37,647 bases of DNA from Bacteroidota bacterium (GTDB lineage: Bacteria > Bacteroidota > Rhodothermia > Rhodothermales > Salinibacteraceae), in assembly GCA_009908415.1 (NCBI GenBank), contig JAAAPH010000338.1, positions 1 to 37,647 of the forward strand, in the 5' to 3' direction. The translations under genes and the position numbers were made by a program. The notes below the pieces were generated by a model, which did not search any database, was not told the DNA's origin, and was given only the letters and a program-made list of their open reading frames with translations. Shown here piece by piece: positions 27,389 through 37,647 of the stretch (the first letter of the stretch is position 1; the number at the start of each line of letters is the position of its first letter).

Positions 27389-28320
27389 ATAGCCCAATAG
27401 CAACCGACTCTATGCAATACGACGCGGATAATTTGATCATCCATCCCAACGGTGCGACCGAGGAGGACGGCGGGGGCGTGCTCGCCGAGGTAACGCCGGA
27501 GACGGCCGGTTGGGACCTGATCCACTTTCAGGCGCGCCGCCTCTCTGGGGGCGCGACGTGGCAGGCCGAGACCGGCGGCCACGAGCTCGCGCTCGTTATG
27601 CTCGGCGGCACGGCAGATGTCGACTCAGACCGCGGCCGGTGGGAGGGCGTCGGCGGGCGGAGGGACGTGTTCGAGGGGCCGCCGCACGCGGTGTACCTGC
27701 CGCGCCAAACGACTTTCACCGTCGAGGCGCAGACCGACTGCGAGCTCGGCGTGGCGTGGGTGCCGACCGAGGCGGACCATCCACCCCGGCTTATCACGCC
27801 CGCAGACGTCAACGTCGAGATCCGGGGCGGCGACAACGTCACGCGGCAGATCAACGACATCATCCCGCCGGGCTTCGACTGCGACCGGCTGGTGCTCGTG
27901 GAGGTGTACACGCCGAGCGGGGGGTGGTCGAGCTATCCGCCGCACAAGCACGACGTGCACAAGACCGACGACGAGGGCAACGTCGTCGAGGCCGACCTCG
28001 AAGAGATCTACTACTACCGGATCGACAAGCCCGACGGGTTTGCCTACCAGCGGATCTACACCGATCCGGAGTCGCCGCTCCACGCGGCGGGCTATCCGAT
28101 CGACGAGGTGCTCCTCGCGCGCGATGGCGACATCGTGCTCGTCCCCGAGGGCTACCACCCGGTCGTCAGCGCGCCCGGCTACACGACCTACTACCTGAAC
28201 GTCTTGGCCGGCAGCGCGCAGTCGCTGGCCAACACCGACGACCCGGCCCACACCGGGGTCAAGGAGCAGTACACGACCCAGAATCCCGCCCTCCCGCTCT
28301 ACGAGATCCCAGGAACCTGA
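27385..28320 (+). CDS. iolB: 5-deoxy-glucuronate isomerase
   Basis: WDLIHFQARRLSGG, NVTRQINDIIPPGFDCDRLVLVEVYTPSGGWSSYPPHKHD, EEIYYYRIDKPDGFAYQRIYTD, LVPEGYHPVVSAPGYTTYYLNVLAG. ATG overlaps the iolG stop (ATGA); ORF-track start 27136 is too early. Confidence 0.96.
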   Translation: MNSPIATDSMQYDADNLIIHPNGATEEDGGGVLAEVTPETAGWDLIHFQARRLSGGATWQAETGGHELALVMLGGTADVDSDRGRWEGVGGRRDVFEGPPHAVYLPRQTTFTVEAQTDCELGVAWVPTEADHPPRLITPADVNVEIRGGDNVTRQINDIIPPGFDCDRLVLVEVYTPSGGWSSYPPHKHDVHKTDDEGNVVEADLEEIYYYRIDKPDGFAYQRIYTDPESPLHAAGYPIDEVLLARDGDIVLVPEGYHPVVSAPGYTTYYLNVLAGSAQSLANTDDPAHTGVKEQYTTQNPALPLYEIPGT

Positions 28321-28332
28321 CCTTCCAGGCGC

Positions 28333-29385
28333 ATGACTGCACCGGCCAACTCCCCCTCTGATGCGAGCCCGTCCTCCGGCGGCGGATACGACCTCCTCAC
28401 GATGGGGCGCTCGTCGATCGACCTGTATGCCAACGACGTGGGTGCGCCCTTCGAGGAGATCGAGAGCTTTGCCTCGTACGTGGGCGGCTCGCCGACCAAC
28501 ATCAGCGTGGGGGCGCAACGGCTCGGGTTGCGCGCCGCGCTCCTCACCGCGTTGGGCGAGGATCCGGTCGGCGACTTCATTCAGCGCTTTCTGGACGAGG
28601 AGGGCGTCGCGACGCAGTTCATCCCGCGGAAGGCGGGCCGGCGCACGAGCGCCGTGGTGCTCGGGATCGAGCCGCCGGACAAGTTTCCGCTCGTCTACTA
28701 TCGTGACAACTGCGCCGACATCGCGCTCACGATCGACGACGTGCTCGCCGCGCCGATCGACGGCGTGCAGGCCTTCGAGTTTGCGGGTACGAACCTGAGC
28801 GGTGAGCCGAGCCGCAGCGCGACGCTCTTTGCCGCCGAGCAGGCCCAGCAGGCCGGCGCCGAGGTCGTCTTCGACATCGACTTCCGGCCGGATCAGTGGC
28901 ACGACGCGCGCGCCTTTGGCGTGGCCGTGCGCTCGGCCTTGCGCTCGGTGGACGTTTTGGTCGGCACGCAGGACGAGATCAAGGCGGCCATGCTGGCGAG
29001 TCCCGACCAGGTGGCGCTTACGCACTCGCAAGTGTCCGATGCACACGTAGAAGGCGACCTCGACCAGGCAATTGAGGGCTTGCTGCAGCTCGGCCCGACG
29101 GCGCTCGTCGAGAAGCGGGGGCGCGAGGGGGCGCGCATCCACCGGCCCGGCCACTCGGCGATCGACGCGCCCGGCTTTCCCGTGGACGTGCACAACATCC
29201 TCGGGGCGGGCGATGCCTTTGCGGCGGGCTTTCTCTACGGCCGCGTGAAGGGATGGGACTGGCGGACGTCGGCCCGGCTCGGCAACGCGTGCGGCGCCAT
29301 CGTCGTCACCGCCCACGGGTGCGCCAACTTTATGCCGACCTACGACGAAGTGATGGCCTTCGCCGACGAGCGCGGGGGATTGTAG
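28333..29385 (+). CDS. iolC: 5-dehydro-2-deoxygluconokinase (PfkB family)
   Basis: YDLLTMGRSSIDLYANDVGAPFEEIESFASYVGGSPTNISVGAQRLGLRAALLTALGEDPVGDFI, FPLVYYRDNCADIAL, NILGAGDAFAAGFLYGRV. Confidence 0.95.
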   Translation: MTAPANSPSDASPSSGGGYDLLTMGRSSIDLYANDVGAPFEEIESFASYVGGSPTNISVGAQRLGLRAALLTALGEDPVGDFIQRFLDEEGVATQFIPRKAGRRTSAVVLGIEPPDKFPLVYYRDNCADIALTIDDVLAAPIDGVQAFEFAGTNLSGEPSRSATLFAAEQAQQAGAEVVFDIDFRPDQWHDARAFGVAVRSALRSVDVLVGTQDEIKAAMLASPDQVALTHSQVSDAHVEGDLDQAIEGLLQLGPTALVEKRGREGARIHRPGHSAIDAPGFPVDVHNILGAGDAFAAGFLYGRVKGWDWRTSARLGNACGAIVVTAHGCANFMPTYDEVMAFADERGGL

Positions 29386-29457
29386 CGTGTGGGCGTGTGG
29401 GCCGCTGTGAGGATGGGAGAGCGTCCACGCTCCCATGCCCTCACACCCCCACACGCT
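29384..29457 (+). repeat. Large imperfect inverted repeat (stem-loop) between iolC and iolD
   Basis: AGCGTGTGGG (29384-29393; also GCGTGTGGG at 29393-29401) pairs with CCCACACGC(T) (29448-29457). Inner arms TGTGAGG/CCTCACA and ATGGGA/TCCCAT, apex GCGTccACGC; followed by a CA-rich low-complexity tract. Confidence 0.65.
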
Positions 29458-29505
29458 CATACACACATACACACGCACACCAGAGCACCAACGGAGGTAC
29501 CGACC

Positions 29506-31410
29506 ATGAGCGACACGACGCGACTCACGACGGCGCAGGCCGTTGTCCGTTTTCTCAGCAATCAATACGTCGAGCGCGATGGAGAGCAGCAGCCGTTCTT
29601 CGCCGGATGCTTTGGCATCTTCGGGCACGGCAACGTCGCCGGCCTCGGCCAGGCGCTGCAGCAGGAGCCGGGGCTGCGCTACTACCAGGCCCGCAACGAG
29701 CAGGCCATGGTGCACACGGCGGCCGGCTTCGCCAAGATGCGCAACCGCCTGCAGACCTTCGCCTGCACCTCGTCGATCGGCCCGGGGGCGACGAACATGA
29801 TCACCGGCGCGGCGGTGGCGACGGTGAACCGGCTGCCGGTGCTGCTCTTGCCCGGCGACCTGTTTGCACGGCGCAACGTGGCGCCGGTGCTGCAACAGCT
29901 CGAATCGGAGCACACCCAGGACATCTCGGTCAACGACAGCTTCCGGGCGGTCAGTCGCTACTGGGACCGGATCAACCGGCCGGACCAGCTGCCGCGGGCG
30001 CTGATGGAGGCGATGCGAACGCTCACGAGCCCGGCCGACACGGGCGCCGTCACGCTCGCCATGCCGCAGGACGTGCAGGCCGAGGCGCACGACTACCCGA
30101 ACGCGCTTTTCGAGCGACGCGTCTGGCGCGTGCCGCGCAACCGCCCGGACCGCGCCGCGCTGGAGGAGGCCGCCGCGTGGATCCGTCAGAGCGAGCGGCC
30201 CCTCATCGTGGCCGGCGGCGGGGTCATCTACAGCGGGGCGACTGAGACGCTGGACCGCTTCACGCGCCAGACCGGCATCCCCGTCGGCGAGACGATGGCG
30301 GGCAAGGGCAGCCTCCGCTTCGACCACCCGATGAACCTCGGCGCCGTCGGCGTCACGGGCACCTCGGCGGCCAACCGCATCGCCAAGGAGGCCGATCTCG
30401 TGATCGGCATCGGCACGCGCTACAGCGACTTCACGACGGCGAGCAAGACGGCCTTCCAGCACCCCGACGTGCGCTTCATCAACATCAACGTGGCCGAGTT
30501 TGACGCCTACAAGCACGCGGCCCTCCCGCTCGTGGGCGATGCGCGGGCGACGCTCGACGAGCTCAGCGAGCTGGTGGAGGGGGGGACCGTGGCGCCCGCG
30601 TACCGGTCGCGCTGCGAACAGCTGCGCGCCGCGTGGGACGAAGAGGTCGACCGCATCTACGGCATCCGCCACGCGCCGCGGCCCAGCCAGGGCGAGCTCA
30701 TCGGTGCGGTGAACGAGGAGGGCGACCCGGAGGCGGTGATGATCTGCGCCTCGGGCAGCCTGCCGGGCGACCTGCACAAGCTCTGGCGGGCGCGCCACCC
30801 GAAGCAGTACCACCTCGAATACGGCTACAGCACGATGGGTTACGAGGTGGCCGGCGGGCTGGGCGTGAAGATGGCCGACCCCGACCGCGAGGTCTACGTG
30901 CTCATGGGCGACGGGAGCTACCTGATGCTCTCCTCCGAGATCGTGACGTCCATTCAGGAGGGTTACAAGCTGACGATCGTGCTCCTCGACAATGAGGGGT
31001 TCAAGAGCATCGGCGGGCTCAGCCGCTCGCTGGGGCAGGAGGGCTTCGGCACGCGCTATGCCTACCCGCAGGGCGACGCGCTGCCCGGCGACGACGAGGA
31101 GGTCGAGCTGCTCCCGGTGGACCTGGCGTCCAACGCCGAGACCCTCGGCGCCCACGTCATCCGGTGCGAGACGCGCAGCGACGTCGCCGAGGCGCTCGAT
31201 GAGGCGAAGGCGGCCGACCGGACGACGGTAATCTACGTGCAGAGCGACCGCTACGAGGACGTGCCCAGCTACGAGAGCTGGTGGGACGTGCCCGTGGCCG
31301 AGGTGAGCGCGATGCCGGCCGTCGACAACGCGCGGGCCGCGTGGGAAGAGGGGCGCGCCAAAGAGCGCGAGTTCCTCCAGCCCGGTCAGCACGACGCGGT
31401 CACGCGCTAG
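29506..31410 (+). CDS. iolD: 3D-(3,5/4)-trihydroxycyclohexane-1,2-dione hydrolase (ThDP-dependent)
   Basis: TTAQAVVRFLSNQYVERDGEQQPFFAGCFGIFGHGNVAGLGQAL, RNEQAMVHTAAGFAKM, CTSSIGPGATNMITGAAVATVNRLPVLLLPGD, YGYSTMGYEVAGGLGVKMADPDREVYVLMGDGSYLM. SD-like acggagg upstream of ATG 29506; ORF-track start 29389 includes the hairpin. Confidence 0.96.
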   Translation: MSDTTRLTTAQAVVRFLSNQYVERDGEQQPFFAGCFGIFGHGNVAGLGQALQQEPGLRYYQARNEQAMVHTAAGFAKMRNRLQTFACTSSIGPGATNMITGAAVATVNRLPVLLLPGDLFARRNVAPVLQQLESEHTQDISVNDSFRAVSRYWDRINRPDQLPRALMEAMRTLTSPADTGAVTLAMPQDVQAEAHDYPNALFERRVWRVPRNRPDRAALEEAAAWIRQSERPLIVAGGGVIYSGATETLDRFTRQTGIPVGETMAGKGSLRFDHPMNLGAVGVTGTSAANRIAKEADLVIGIGTRYSDFTTASKTAFQHPDVRFININVAEFDAYKHAALPLVGDARATLDELSELVEGGTVAPAYRSRCEQLRAAWDEEVDRIYGIRHAPRPSQGELIGAVNEEGDPEAVMICASGSLPGDLHKLWRARHPKQYHLEYGYSTMGYEVAGGLGVKMADPDREVYVLMGDGSYLMLSSEIVTSIQEGYKLTIVLLDNEGFKSIGGLSRSLGQEGFGTRYAYPQGDALPGDDEEVELLPVDLASNAETLGAHVIRCETRSDVAEALDEAKAADRTTVIYVQSDRYEDVPSYESWWDVPVAEVSAMPAVDNARAAWEEGRAKEREFLQPGQHDAVTR

Positions 31411-31443
31411 ATTGAAGTCCTTCCATCCAAAGCAAAACGTGTT

Positions 31444-32436
31444 ATGTACAATTCTTCGATTGGCCTTCGGGCCCTGCTCGTCGCCGCGCTGCTCCTGCTG
31501 GGCGGCTGCTCGGGCAACGACGCCGGCTCGGCCGGCGGGGCGGAGGCCGGTCCAGCGGATAATCTGCGCATTGTGTTCGTGACGCATGGCCAGGCGGCCG
31601 ACCCGTTCTGGTCCGTCGTGCAGAACGGGGCCCGTCAGGCGGCGCAAGAGGTTGGGGTGCGCGTCGAGTATCAGTCGCCCGACTCGTTCGACATGGTTGT
31701 CATGGGCCAGCTGATCGATGCCGCTATCGCCTCCAACCCGGACGGGTTGGTGGTGAGTCTGCCGGATCCCGACGCCCTGCGCCGGCCCATTCGGGAGGCC
31801 CTGGCCGCTGGGATCCCCGTCGTGTCGATCAATTCGGGATATGATGCGGCGCAGGAGCTGGGGGTGCTGACGCACGTCGGGCAAACCGAATACGAGGCCG
31901 GGTACCGGGCCGGCGAGCAGATGGCGGCCGCCGGCGTCCAGAGCGGCTTATGCGTCAACCAGGAAGTGGGCAATGCCGCCCTCGACCGGCGCTGTGAAGG
32001 GTTTGCCGATGCCATGGACGAAGCCGGAGCCACGACGGACGTGCTGGCCGTCGAGATGGGGGATCCCACCGAATCGCAGCAGCGCATTCAGGCCCGCTTC
32101 TCGGCCGATCCCGATGTCGATGGCTTATTGACGTTGGGGCCGTCGATGATCCAGCCGGCCCTTCGGGCGCTCGAAGAGGCGGGTCGGCACGATCAGGTGA
32201 CGATGGCGACGTGCGACCTCTCCCCTGAAATCCTGGAAGGCATCACGGACGGACGCATTCAGTTTGCGATCGACCAGCAACAGTACCTGCAGGGCTATCT
32301 CCCGGTCATGCTGTTGAGCCTGCATCTCCGCAACCAGAATACCTTCCCGGATGATGTGATCCGGACCGGGCCGGCCTTGGTCACCGCCGACAACGTCGAG
32401 GCGCTGCAGCGTTTGACCGAGCAAGGACGGCGCTGA
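31444..32436 (+). CDS. Sugar ABC transporter substrate-binding lipoprotein (ribose/inositol type)
   Basis: [16 protein letters not shown] lipobox; [59 protein letters not shown]. Confidence 0.93.
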   Translation: MYNSSIGLRALLVAALLLLGGCSGNDAGSAGGAEAGPADNLRIVFVTHGQAADPFWSVVQNGARQAAQEVGVRVEYQSPDSFDMVVMGQLIDAAIASNPDGLVVSLPDPDALRRPIREALAAGIPVVSINSGYDAAQELGVLTHVGQTEYEAGYRAGEQMAAAGVQSGLCVNQEVGNAALDRRCEGFADAMDEAGATTDVLAVEMGDPTESQQRIQARFSADPDVDGLLTLGPSMIQPALRALEEAGRHDQVTMATCDLSPEILEGITDGRIQFAIDQQQYLQGYLPVMLLSLHLRNQNTFPDDVIRTGPALVTADNVEALQRLTEQGRR

Positions 32437-32497
32437 ACGCACGCGGAGCAGGCCGCTTGAGGGTTTCACGGCATTCACTTCGGGCCACGGAGGGTCC

Positions 32498-33577
32498 ATG
32501 GCACACGCCCCACAGACCATAGAACAAGACGAAGCCGACACGCGCGATGCGTCGGCGGATGAACGCATCGTCGAGACCAGCTTCCTGCAGCGTCTCATCA
32601 GCCGGCCGGAGCTGGGGGCTGCGGGGGGCGCGCTGGTCGTCTGGATCTTTTTCGCCGTGCTGGCCGGCGATCAGGGCTTCCTGAGCCTTCGGGGAACGGC
32701 CACCTACCTGGAGGTGTCGGCCGAGCTCGGCATCTTGGCCATCGCGGTCGCGCTGCTCATGATCGGCGGCGAGTTCGACCTGTCGGTTGGGTCGATTATT
32801 GGCGCCAGCGGCATGATGACCACCATCCTCGCCGTCGAGTACGGATGGCCGTTGAGCGCCGTGCTCATCGCCGTGCTCGTCTTTGCCGTGCTCGTGGGGA
32901 GCTTCAACGGCTACCTCGTCCTGCGCACCGGGTTGCCGTCGTTTATCATCACACTCGCCTCGCTGTTCATCTTCCGCGGCGCGACGATCGGCGTCACCCG
33001 GCTCATCACCGGCCGCACGCAGGTCGGCGGACTGAGTGAGGCCGCCGGGTACGACTGGGCGTACACCCTCTTTGCGAGCGACGTCACCGTGTGGGGCGTA
33101 GGCTTTCCGGTGTCGATCCTGTGGTGGCTCGGCCTGGCGGCGCTGGCCGCGTGGGCCCTGCAACGCACCCCCTTCGGCAACTGGATCTACGGCGTGGGCG
33201 GCGATGCCGAGGCCGCACGCAACACGGGCGTGCCGGTCCGCACGGTGAAGCTGACGCTCTTCATCCTCACGGCCATCGCGGCGAGCTTGGTGGGGGTCAT
33301 CCAGGCGGTCTCCTTCTCGGGCGCCGACGTGCTCCGCGGCGAGCTGCGCGAGTTCTTCGCCATCATCGTGGTCGTCATCGGCGGCACGCTGCTGACCGGC
33401 GGCTACGGCACGGTGATCGGCGCCGTCTTTGGCGCGCTCATCTTTGGGATGGTACGCCAGGGCATCGTCTTCACCGGCGTCGACGCCGACTGGTTTCAGG
33501 TGTTCCTCGGTGGCATGTTGCTGGTTGCCGTGCTGGTGAATAACTGGGTGCGCCGCCAGGCCATGCAAAACCGTTGA
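32498..33577 (+). CDS. Sugar ABC transporter permease (RbsC/XylH-like)
   Basis: [89 protein letters not shown]; many TM segments. Confidence 0.94.
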   Translation: MAHAPQTIEQDEADTRDASADERIVETSFLQRLISRPELGAAGGALVVWIFFAVLAGDQGFLSLRGTATYLEVSAELGILAIAVALLMIGGEFDLSVGSIIGASGMMTTILAVEYGWPLSAVLIAVLVFAVLVGSFNGYLVLRTGLPSFIITLASLFIFRGATIGVTRLITGRTQVGGLSEAAGYDWAYTLFASDVTVWGVGFPVSILWWLGLAALAAWALQRTPFGNWIYGVGGDAEAARNTGVPVRTVKLTLFILTAIAASLVGVIQAVSFSGADVLRGELREFFAIIVVVIGGTLLTGGYGTVIGAVFGALIFGMVRQGIVFTGVDADWFQVFLGGMLLVAVLVNNWVRRQAMQNR

Positions 33578-33622
33578 GAGGTCCGCGACGCTACCCTGTT
33601 CGCTGAAAAACGAGAGGCCGAT

Positions 33623-34438
<816 letters not shown>

Positions 34439-34449
34439 GACCCCCATCC

Positions 34450-34502
34450 CACCAGACAACGCGATGGCGGCCTCGGCCTGTGCCCGGACGCGTCTGCTGG
34501 TG
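34450..34502 (+). other. Intergenic stem-loop between ABC ATPase and iolA
   Basis: CACCAG(34450-34455)..ACGCG / CGCGT..CTGGTG(34497-34502), with a 3x3 internal loop. Confidence 0.4.
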
Positions 34503-34543
34503 ACGCACCACGCTCGTCATCGTACAATGAGAAAGATCCCCTT

Positions 34544-36016
34544 ATGACCCGTCCCCTTTCCAATTACATCGACGGCGCCTGGCAGGCGTCGAAGAACGCC
34601 GATCCCCTCGACGTCACCAACCCGGCCACGGGTGACGTCCTCGCGACGGTCCCGATGACGCCGGCCGATGAGGTGGATACGGCCGTGCAGGCCGCCGCCG
34701 AAGCGTTCCCGGCGTGGCGCCGCGTGCCCGCGCCCGATCGCGTGCAGTACCTCTTCCACCTAAAGCAGCTCCTGGAGGACCACCTCGACGAGCTGGCGCG
34801 CACCATCACCGAGGAGTGCGGCAAGACGTACAACGAGAGCGTCGGGGAGCTGCGGCGTGGCATCGAGAACGTCGAGACGGCCTGCGGCATTCCCTCGCTC
34901 ATGCAAGGCGCGAATAACGAGGACATCGCGCGCGGCATCGACGAGCACATGATCCGCCAGCCGCTCGGGGTGGTGGCCGCCATCACGCCGTTCAACTTCC
35001 CGGGCATGATTCCGCTGTGGTTCCTGCCCTACGCCATTGCCACGGGCAACTGCTTCATCCTGAAGCCCAGCGAGAAGGTGCCCATGACGACCGTCCGGCT
35101 CTTCGAGCTGCTGGATGAGACCGACCTGCCCGGCGGCGTCGTCCAACTCGTCAACGGCGGCAAGGAGGCGGTGGACACGCTGCTCGACCACGATGCCGTT
35201 CGCGCGGTCAGCTTCGTGGGGTCGACGCCCGTGGCGCGCTACGTGTACCGCCGCGCCGCAGAGAACGGCAAGCGCGCGCAGTGCCAGGGCGGCGCGAAGA
35301 ACACGGTCGTCATCATGCCCGACGCCGAACTGGAGATGACCACCCGCATCGTGGCCGATTCGGCGTTTGGCTGTGCCGGACAGCGCTGCCTCGCCAACGC
35401 ACTCGCCATCACGGTGGGCGACGCGCGCGAGCCCTTCACCGAGTCCATCGCCGACGCGGCCGCTCAGCGCCACGTGGGCTACGGGTTGGACGACGACGTC
35501 GAGATGGGGCCGGTCATCACCGGCGACAGCCGGCAGCGCATCGAAGGGCTGATTGGGCAGGCCGAGCAGGAAGGGGCCCGCGTGCTCGTCGACGGGCGTG
35601 GCCAACAGGTGGACGGCTTCGAAAGCGGCCACTGGATGTTTCCGACGCTCCTGGACGGGGTGCCGCCGGCCGGTGACACGGCGCAGACGGAAATCTTCGG
35701 CCCCGTCTTCGGACTCATGCACGTCGACACCGTCGATGAGGCCATCGCGCTCATCAACAAAAAGTCGTACGGCAACATGGCCTGCCTCTTTACGAGCAGC
35801 GGCGCCGCCGCCCGGCAGTTTCGGCACGCGGTCGATGCCGGGAACGTCGGCATCAACATCGGCGTGGCTGCGCCCATGGCCTTCTTCCCCTTCAGCGGAT
35901 GGAAGGACAGCTTCTTCGGCGATCTGCACGCGCAGGGCCGGCACGGCGTCGAGTTCTACACGCAGACGAAGGTCGTCGTGGAGCGCTGGCCCGACACGTG
36001 GAGCCGCACGTTTTGA
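34544..36016 (+). CDS. iolA: CoA-acylating methylmalonate-semialdehyde dehydrogenase
   Basis: [140 protein letters not shown]. Confidence 0.96.
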   Translation: MTRPLSNYIDGAWQASKNADPLDVTNPATGDVLATVPMTPADEVDTAVQAAAEAFPAWRRVPAPDRVQYLFHLKQLLEDHLDELARTITEECGKTYNESVGELRRGIENVETACGIPSLMQGANNEDIARGIDEHMIRQPLGVVAAITPFNFPGMIPLWFLPYAIATGNCFILKPSEKVPMTTVRLFELLDETDLPGGVVQLVNGGKEAVDTLLDHDAVRAVSFVGSTPVARYVYRRAAENGKRAQCQGGAKNTVVIMPDAELEMTTRIVADSAFGCAGQRCLANALAITVGDAREPFTESIADAAAQRHVGYGLDDDVEMGPVITGDSRQRIEGLIGQAEQEGARVLVDGRGQQVDGFESGHWMFPTLLDGVPPAGDTAQTEIFGPVFGLMHVDTVDEAIALINKKSYGNMACLFTSSGAAARQFRHAVDAGNVGINIGVAAPMAFFPFSGWKDSFFGDLHAQGRHGVEFYTQTKVVVERWPDTWSRTF

Positions 36017-36094
36017 GCGGCCGGCATCGCCCTCCTGCCGTTGCGCAACTCTCCTGCCTGACCCCGTATTCTGTAGACTGAACCGCCCGAACAC

Positions 36095-37045
36095 ATGCCT
36101 CCCCCCCCGGATCCATCGACGGCCTCGATTCGAGTGGCCAACGCGCCCTGCTCATGGGGCAGCCTGGAGTTTGAAGACATGGACGGCGAGGAGATCGGCT
36201 ACCAGCAGATGCTGGACGAGCTCGTCGCCACCGGCTACACCGGCACGGAGCTCGGAGACTGGGGCTACATGCCGACGGATCCGGCGGCGCTCCGCGACGA
36301 GTTGGAGCAGCGATCGCTCACGATGGTCGGCGCCTTCGTGCCCGTGGCGCTCCGCGATCCGCAGGCGCACGCCGGCGGCGAGGCGCATGCCCTGAAGGTG
36401 GCGCGGCTGCTCGCTGCGGTCAGCGACGAGGAGCAACCGTTTCTGATCCTCGCGGACGACAACGGCGCGGACCCGACGCGCACCCAGCACGCCGGGCGCA
36501 TCACCCCGGAAATGGGGTTGGACGCTGCGGCGTGGCCGACGTTCGCCGACGGCGCGAACCGGATCGCCCGCGCCGTGCGCGATGCGACGGGACTCCGCAC
36601 GGCGTTTCATCATCACTGCGCGGGGTATGTGGAGACGCCGCGCGAGATCGACCGCTTCCTCGACCGGACCGATCCAGAGTTGGTCGGGCTCGTCTTGGAC
36701 ACGGGCCATTATGCCTTTGGTGCGGGCCCGCAGGGATGCGAGGCGCTCGGCGAAGCCTTTGACCGCTTTGGAGGGCGCATCGGGCACGTCCACTTCAAGG
36801 ACTGCGATCCAGAGGTTGCCCGGCAGGCCCGGCAGCAGGGGTGGGATTACTTCGAGGCGGTGCGCCACGGCATCTTCTGCGAGCTGGGCGACGGATGCGT
36901 CGATTTCGAGGCCGTGATCGACACGCTCCGGGACCGGGCGTACGACGGCTGGATCGTCGTCGAGCAAGACGTGCTCCCCGGCATGGGGGCGCCCCGAGAG
37001 AGTGCCCAACGCAATCGTGAATATCTTCGAGAGGTAGGTTTATGA
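36095..37045 (+). CDS. TIM-barrel sugar phosphate isomerase/epimerase family, inosose dehydratase-like
   Basis: [84 protein letters not shown]; inside the iol cluster. Confidence 0.87.
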   Translation: MPPPPDPSTASIRVANAPCSWGSLEFEDMDGEEIGYQQMLDELVATGYTGTELGDWGYMPTDPAALRDELEQRSLTMVGAFVPVALRDPQAHAGGEAHALKVARLLAAVSDEEQPFLILADDNGADPTRTQHAGRITPEMGLDAAAWPTFADGANRIARAVRDATGLRTAFHHHCAGYVETPREIDRFLDRTDPELVGLVLDTGHYAFGAGPQGCEALGEAFDRFGGRIGHVHFKDCDPEVARQARQQGWDYFEAVRHGIFCELGDGCVDFEAVIDTLRDRAYDGWIVVEQDVLPGMGAPRESAQRNREYLREVGL

Positions 37046-37647
37046 CCCCCACACTGAATGTTGGCATCATTGGCGCCGGCCGGATCGGCCGCGTGCACGC
37101 GAAGCATCTGGCCTACCAGATTCCGCGCGCCGCGCTCTCGGTGGTGGCCGACGTCGATGAAGCCGCCGCGCGAGACTGTGCACAACAAGTTGACGCCTCG
37201 GACGCCGTGCAGGATTACCGCGCCGTTCTGGAGGACGCCTCCATCGAGGCCGTCGTCATCTGCTCCTCGACGGACACGCACGCGGAGATCATCGAGGCGG
37301 CCGCGGCGGCGGGCAAGCACATCTTCTGCGAAAAGCCCATCGCGTTCGCGCTCCCCGAAATCGACCGGGCGCTGGAGGCCGTCGAGCGGGCCGGCGTCAA
37401 GTTTCAGGTGGGCTTCAACCGGCGGTTCGATCCGAGCTTTCGCCGGGTCCGTGAGGCCGTGGTGCAGGGGGAAGTGGGCGACCCGCATCTGCTGCACCTG
37501 ATCAGCCGCGATCCCGCGCCCCCGCCGATCGACTACATTCGAAGCTCGGGAGGGCTCTTCTTCGACATGACGATTCACGACTTCGACATGGCGCGGTTTC
37601 TGGTCGGGAGCGAGGTCGAGGAAGTGTACACGGCCGCCGCCGTGCGC
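37042..37647 (+). CDS. Second Gfo/Idh/MocA inositol dehydrogenase-like oxidoreductase (3' end outside window)
   Basis: [123 protein letters not shown] overlaps the preceding stop; open to the window end. Confidence 0.93.
   Translation, partial: MTPTLNVGIIGAGRIGRVHAKHLAYQIPRAALSVVADVDEAAARDCAQQVDASDAVQDYRAVLEDASIEAVVICSSTDTHAEIIEAAAAAGKHIFCEKPIAFALPEIDRALEAVERAGVKFQVGFNRRFDPSFRRVREAVVQGEVGDPHLLHLISRDPAPPPIDYIRSSGGLFFDMTIHDFDMARFLVGSEVEEVYTAAAVR

Noticed and set aside
29458-29482. Short CA-rich repeat as a possible CRISPR or satellite array
   Set aside because: Too short, with no spacer-repeat periodicity.
29389-29505. N-terminal extension of iolD (MGVWAAVRMGERPRSHALTPPHAHTHIHTHTRAPTEVPT)
   Set aside because: It is the translated hairpin and CA-rich tract; a good SD precedes ATG 29506, where homology begins.
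27625-31884. 1419-aa minus-strand ORF antisense to iolB-iolC-iolD
   Set aside because: The + strand carries clear iol genes. The antisense translation is H/R/V/A/D-rich with no recognisable domain and is explained by GC-biased codon usage keeping the antisense frame open.

Overview
The window is about 37.6 kb of high-GC DNA. It looks like a Bacteroidota-type (possibly Rhodothermota/Salinibacter-like, inferred) carbohydrate catabolism supercluster. From left to right: (i) the end of a heparinase II/III-like lyase and a secreted (alpha/alpha)-toroid-like protein; (ii) a SusC/SusD pair preceded by a ~290-nt structured leader and followed by a very strong hairpin; (iii) a run of exported proteins: two DUF1080 (3-keto-glycoside hydrolase/lyase-like) lipoproteins, a Tat-signal Gfo/Idh/MocA oxidoreductase, a TPR-PhoD fusion and a Tat-signal phosphotriesterase-like protein; (iv) uronate isomerase, gluconokinase and a GntP-type permease; (v) a complete-looking non-phosphorylating L-fucose pathway (FucP, two SDRs, fuconolactonase-like, fuconate dehydratase, FAH-family hydrolase); (vi) a LacI regulator with a perfect 16-bp palindrome upstream; (vii) a myo-inositol operon (iolG, B, C, D, ribose-type ABC transporter, iolA, iolE-like, second iolG running off the window). 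The strongest candidates for something undescribed are the exported oxidation/elimination module linked to SusCD, the structured susC leader, the post-susD hairpin and the LacI palindrome. No CRISPR, rRNA, convincing tRNA or transposase was seen. All functional names come from reading motifs by eye, not from database searches.
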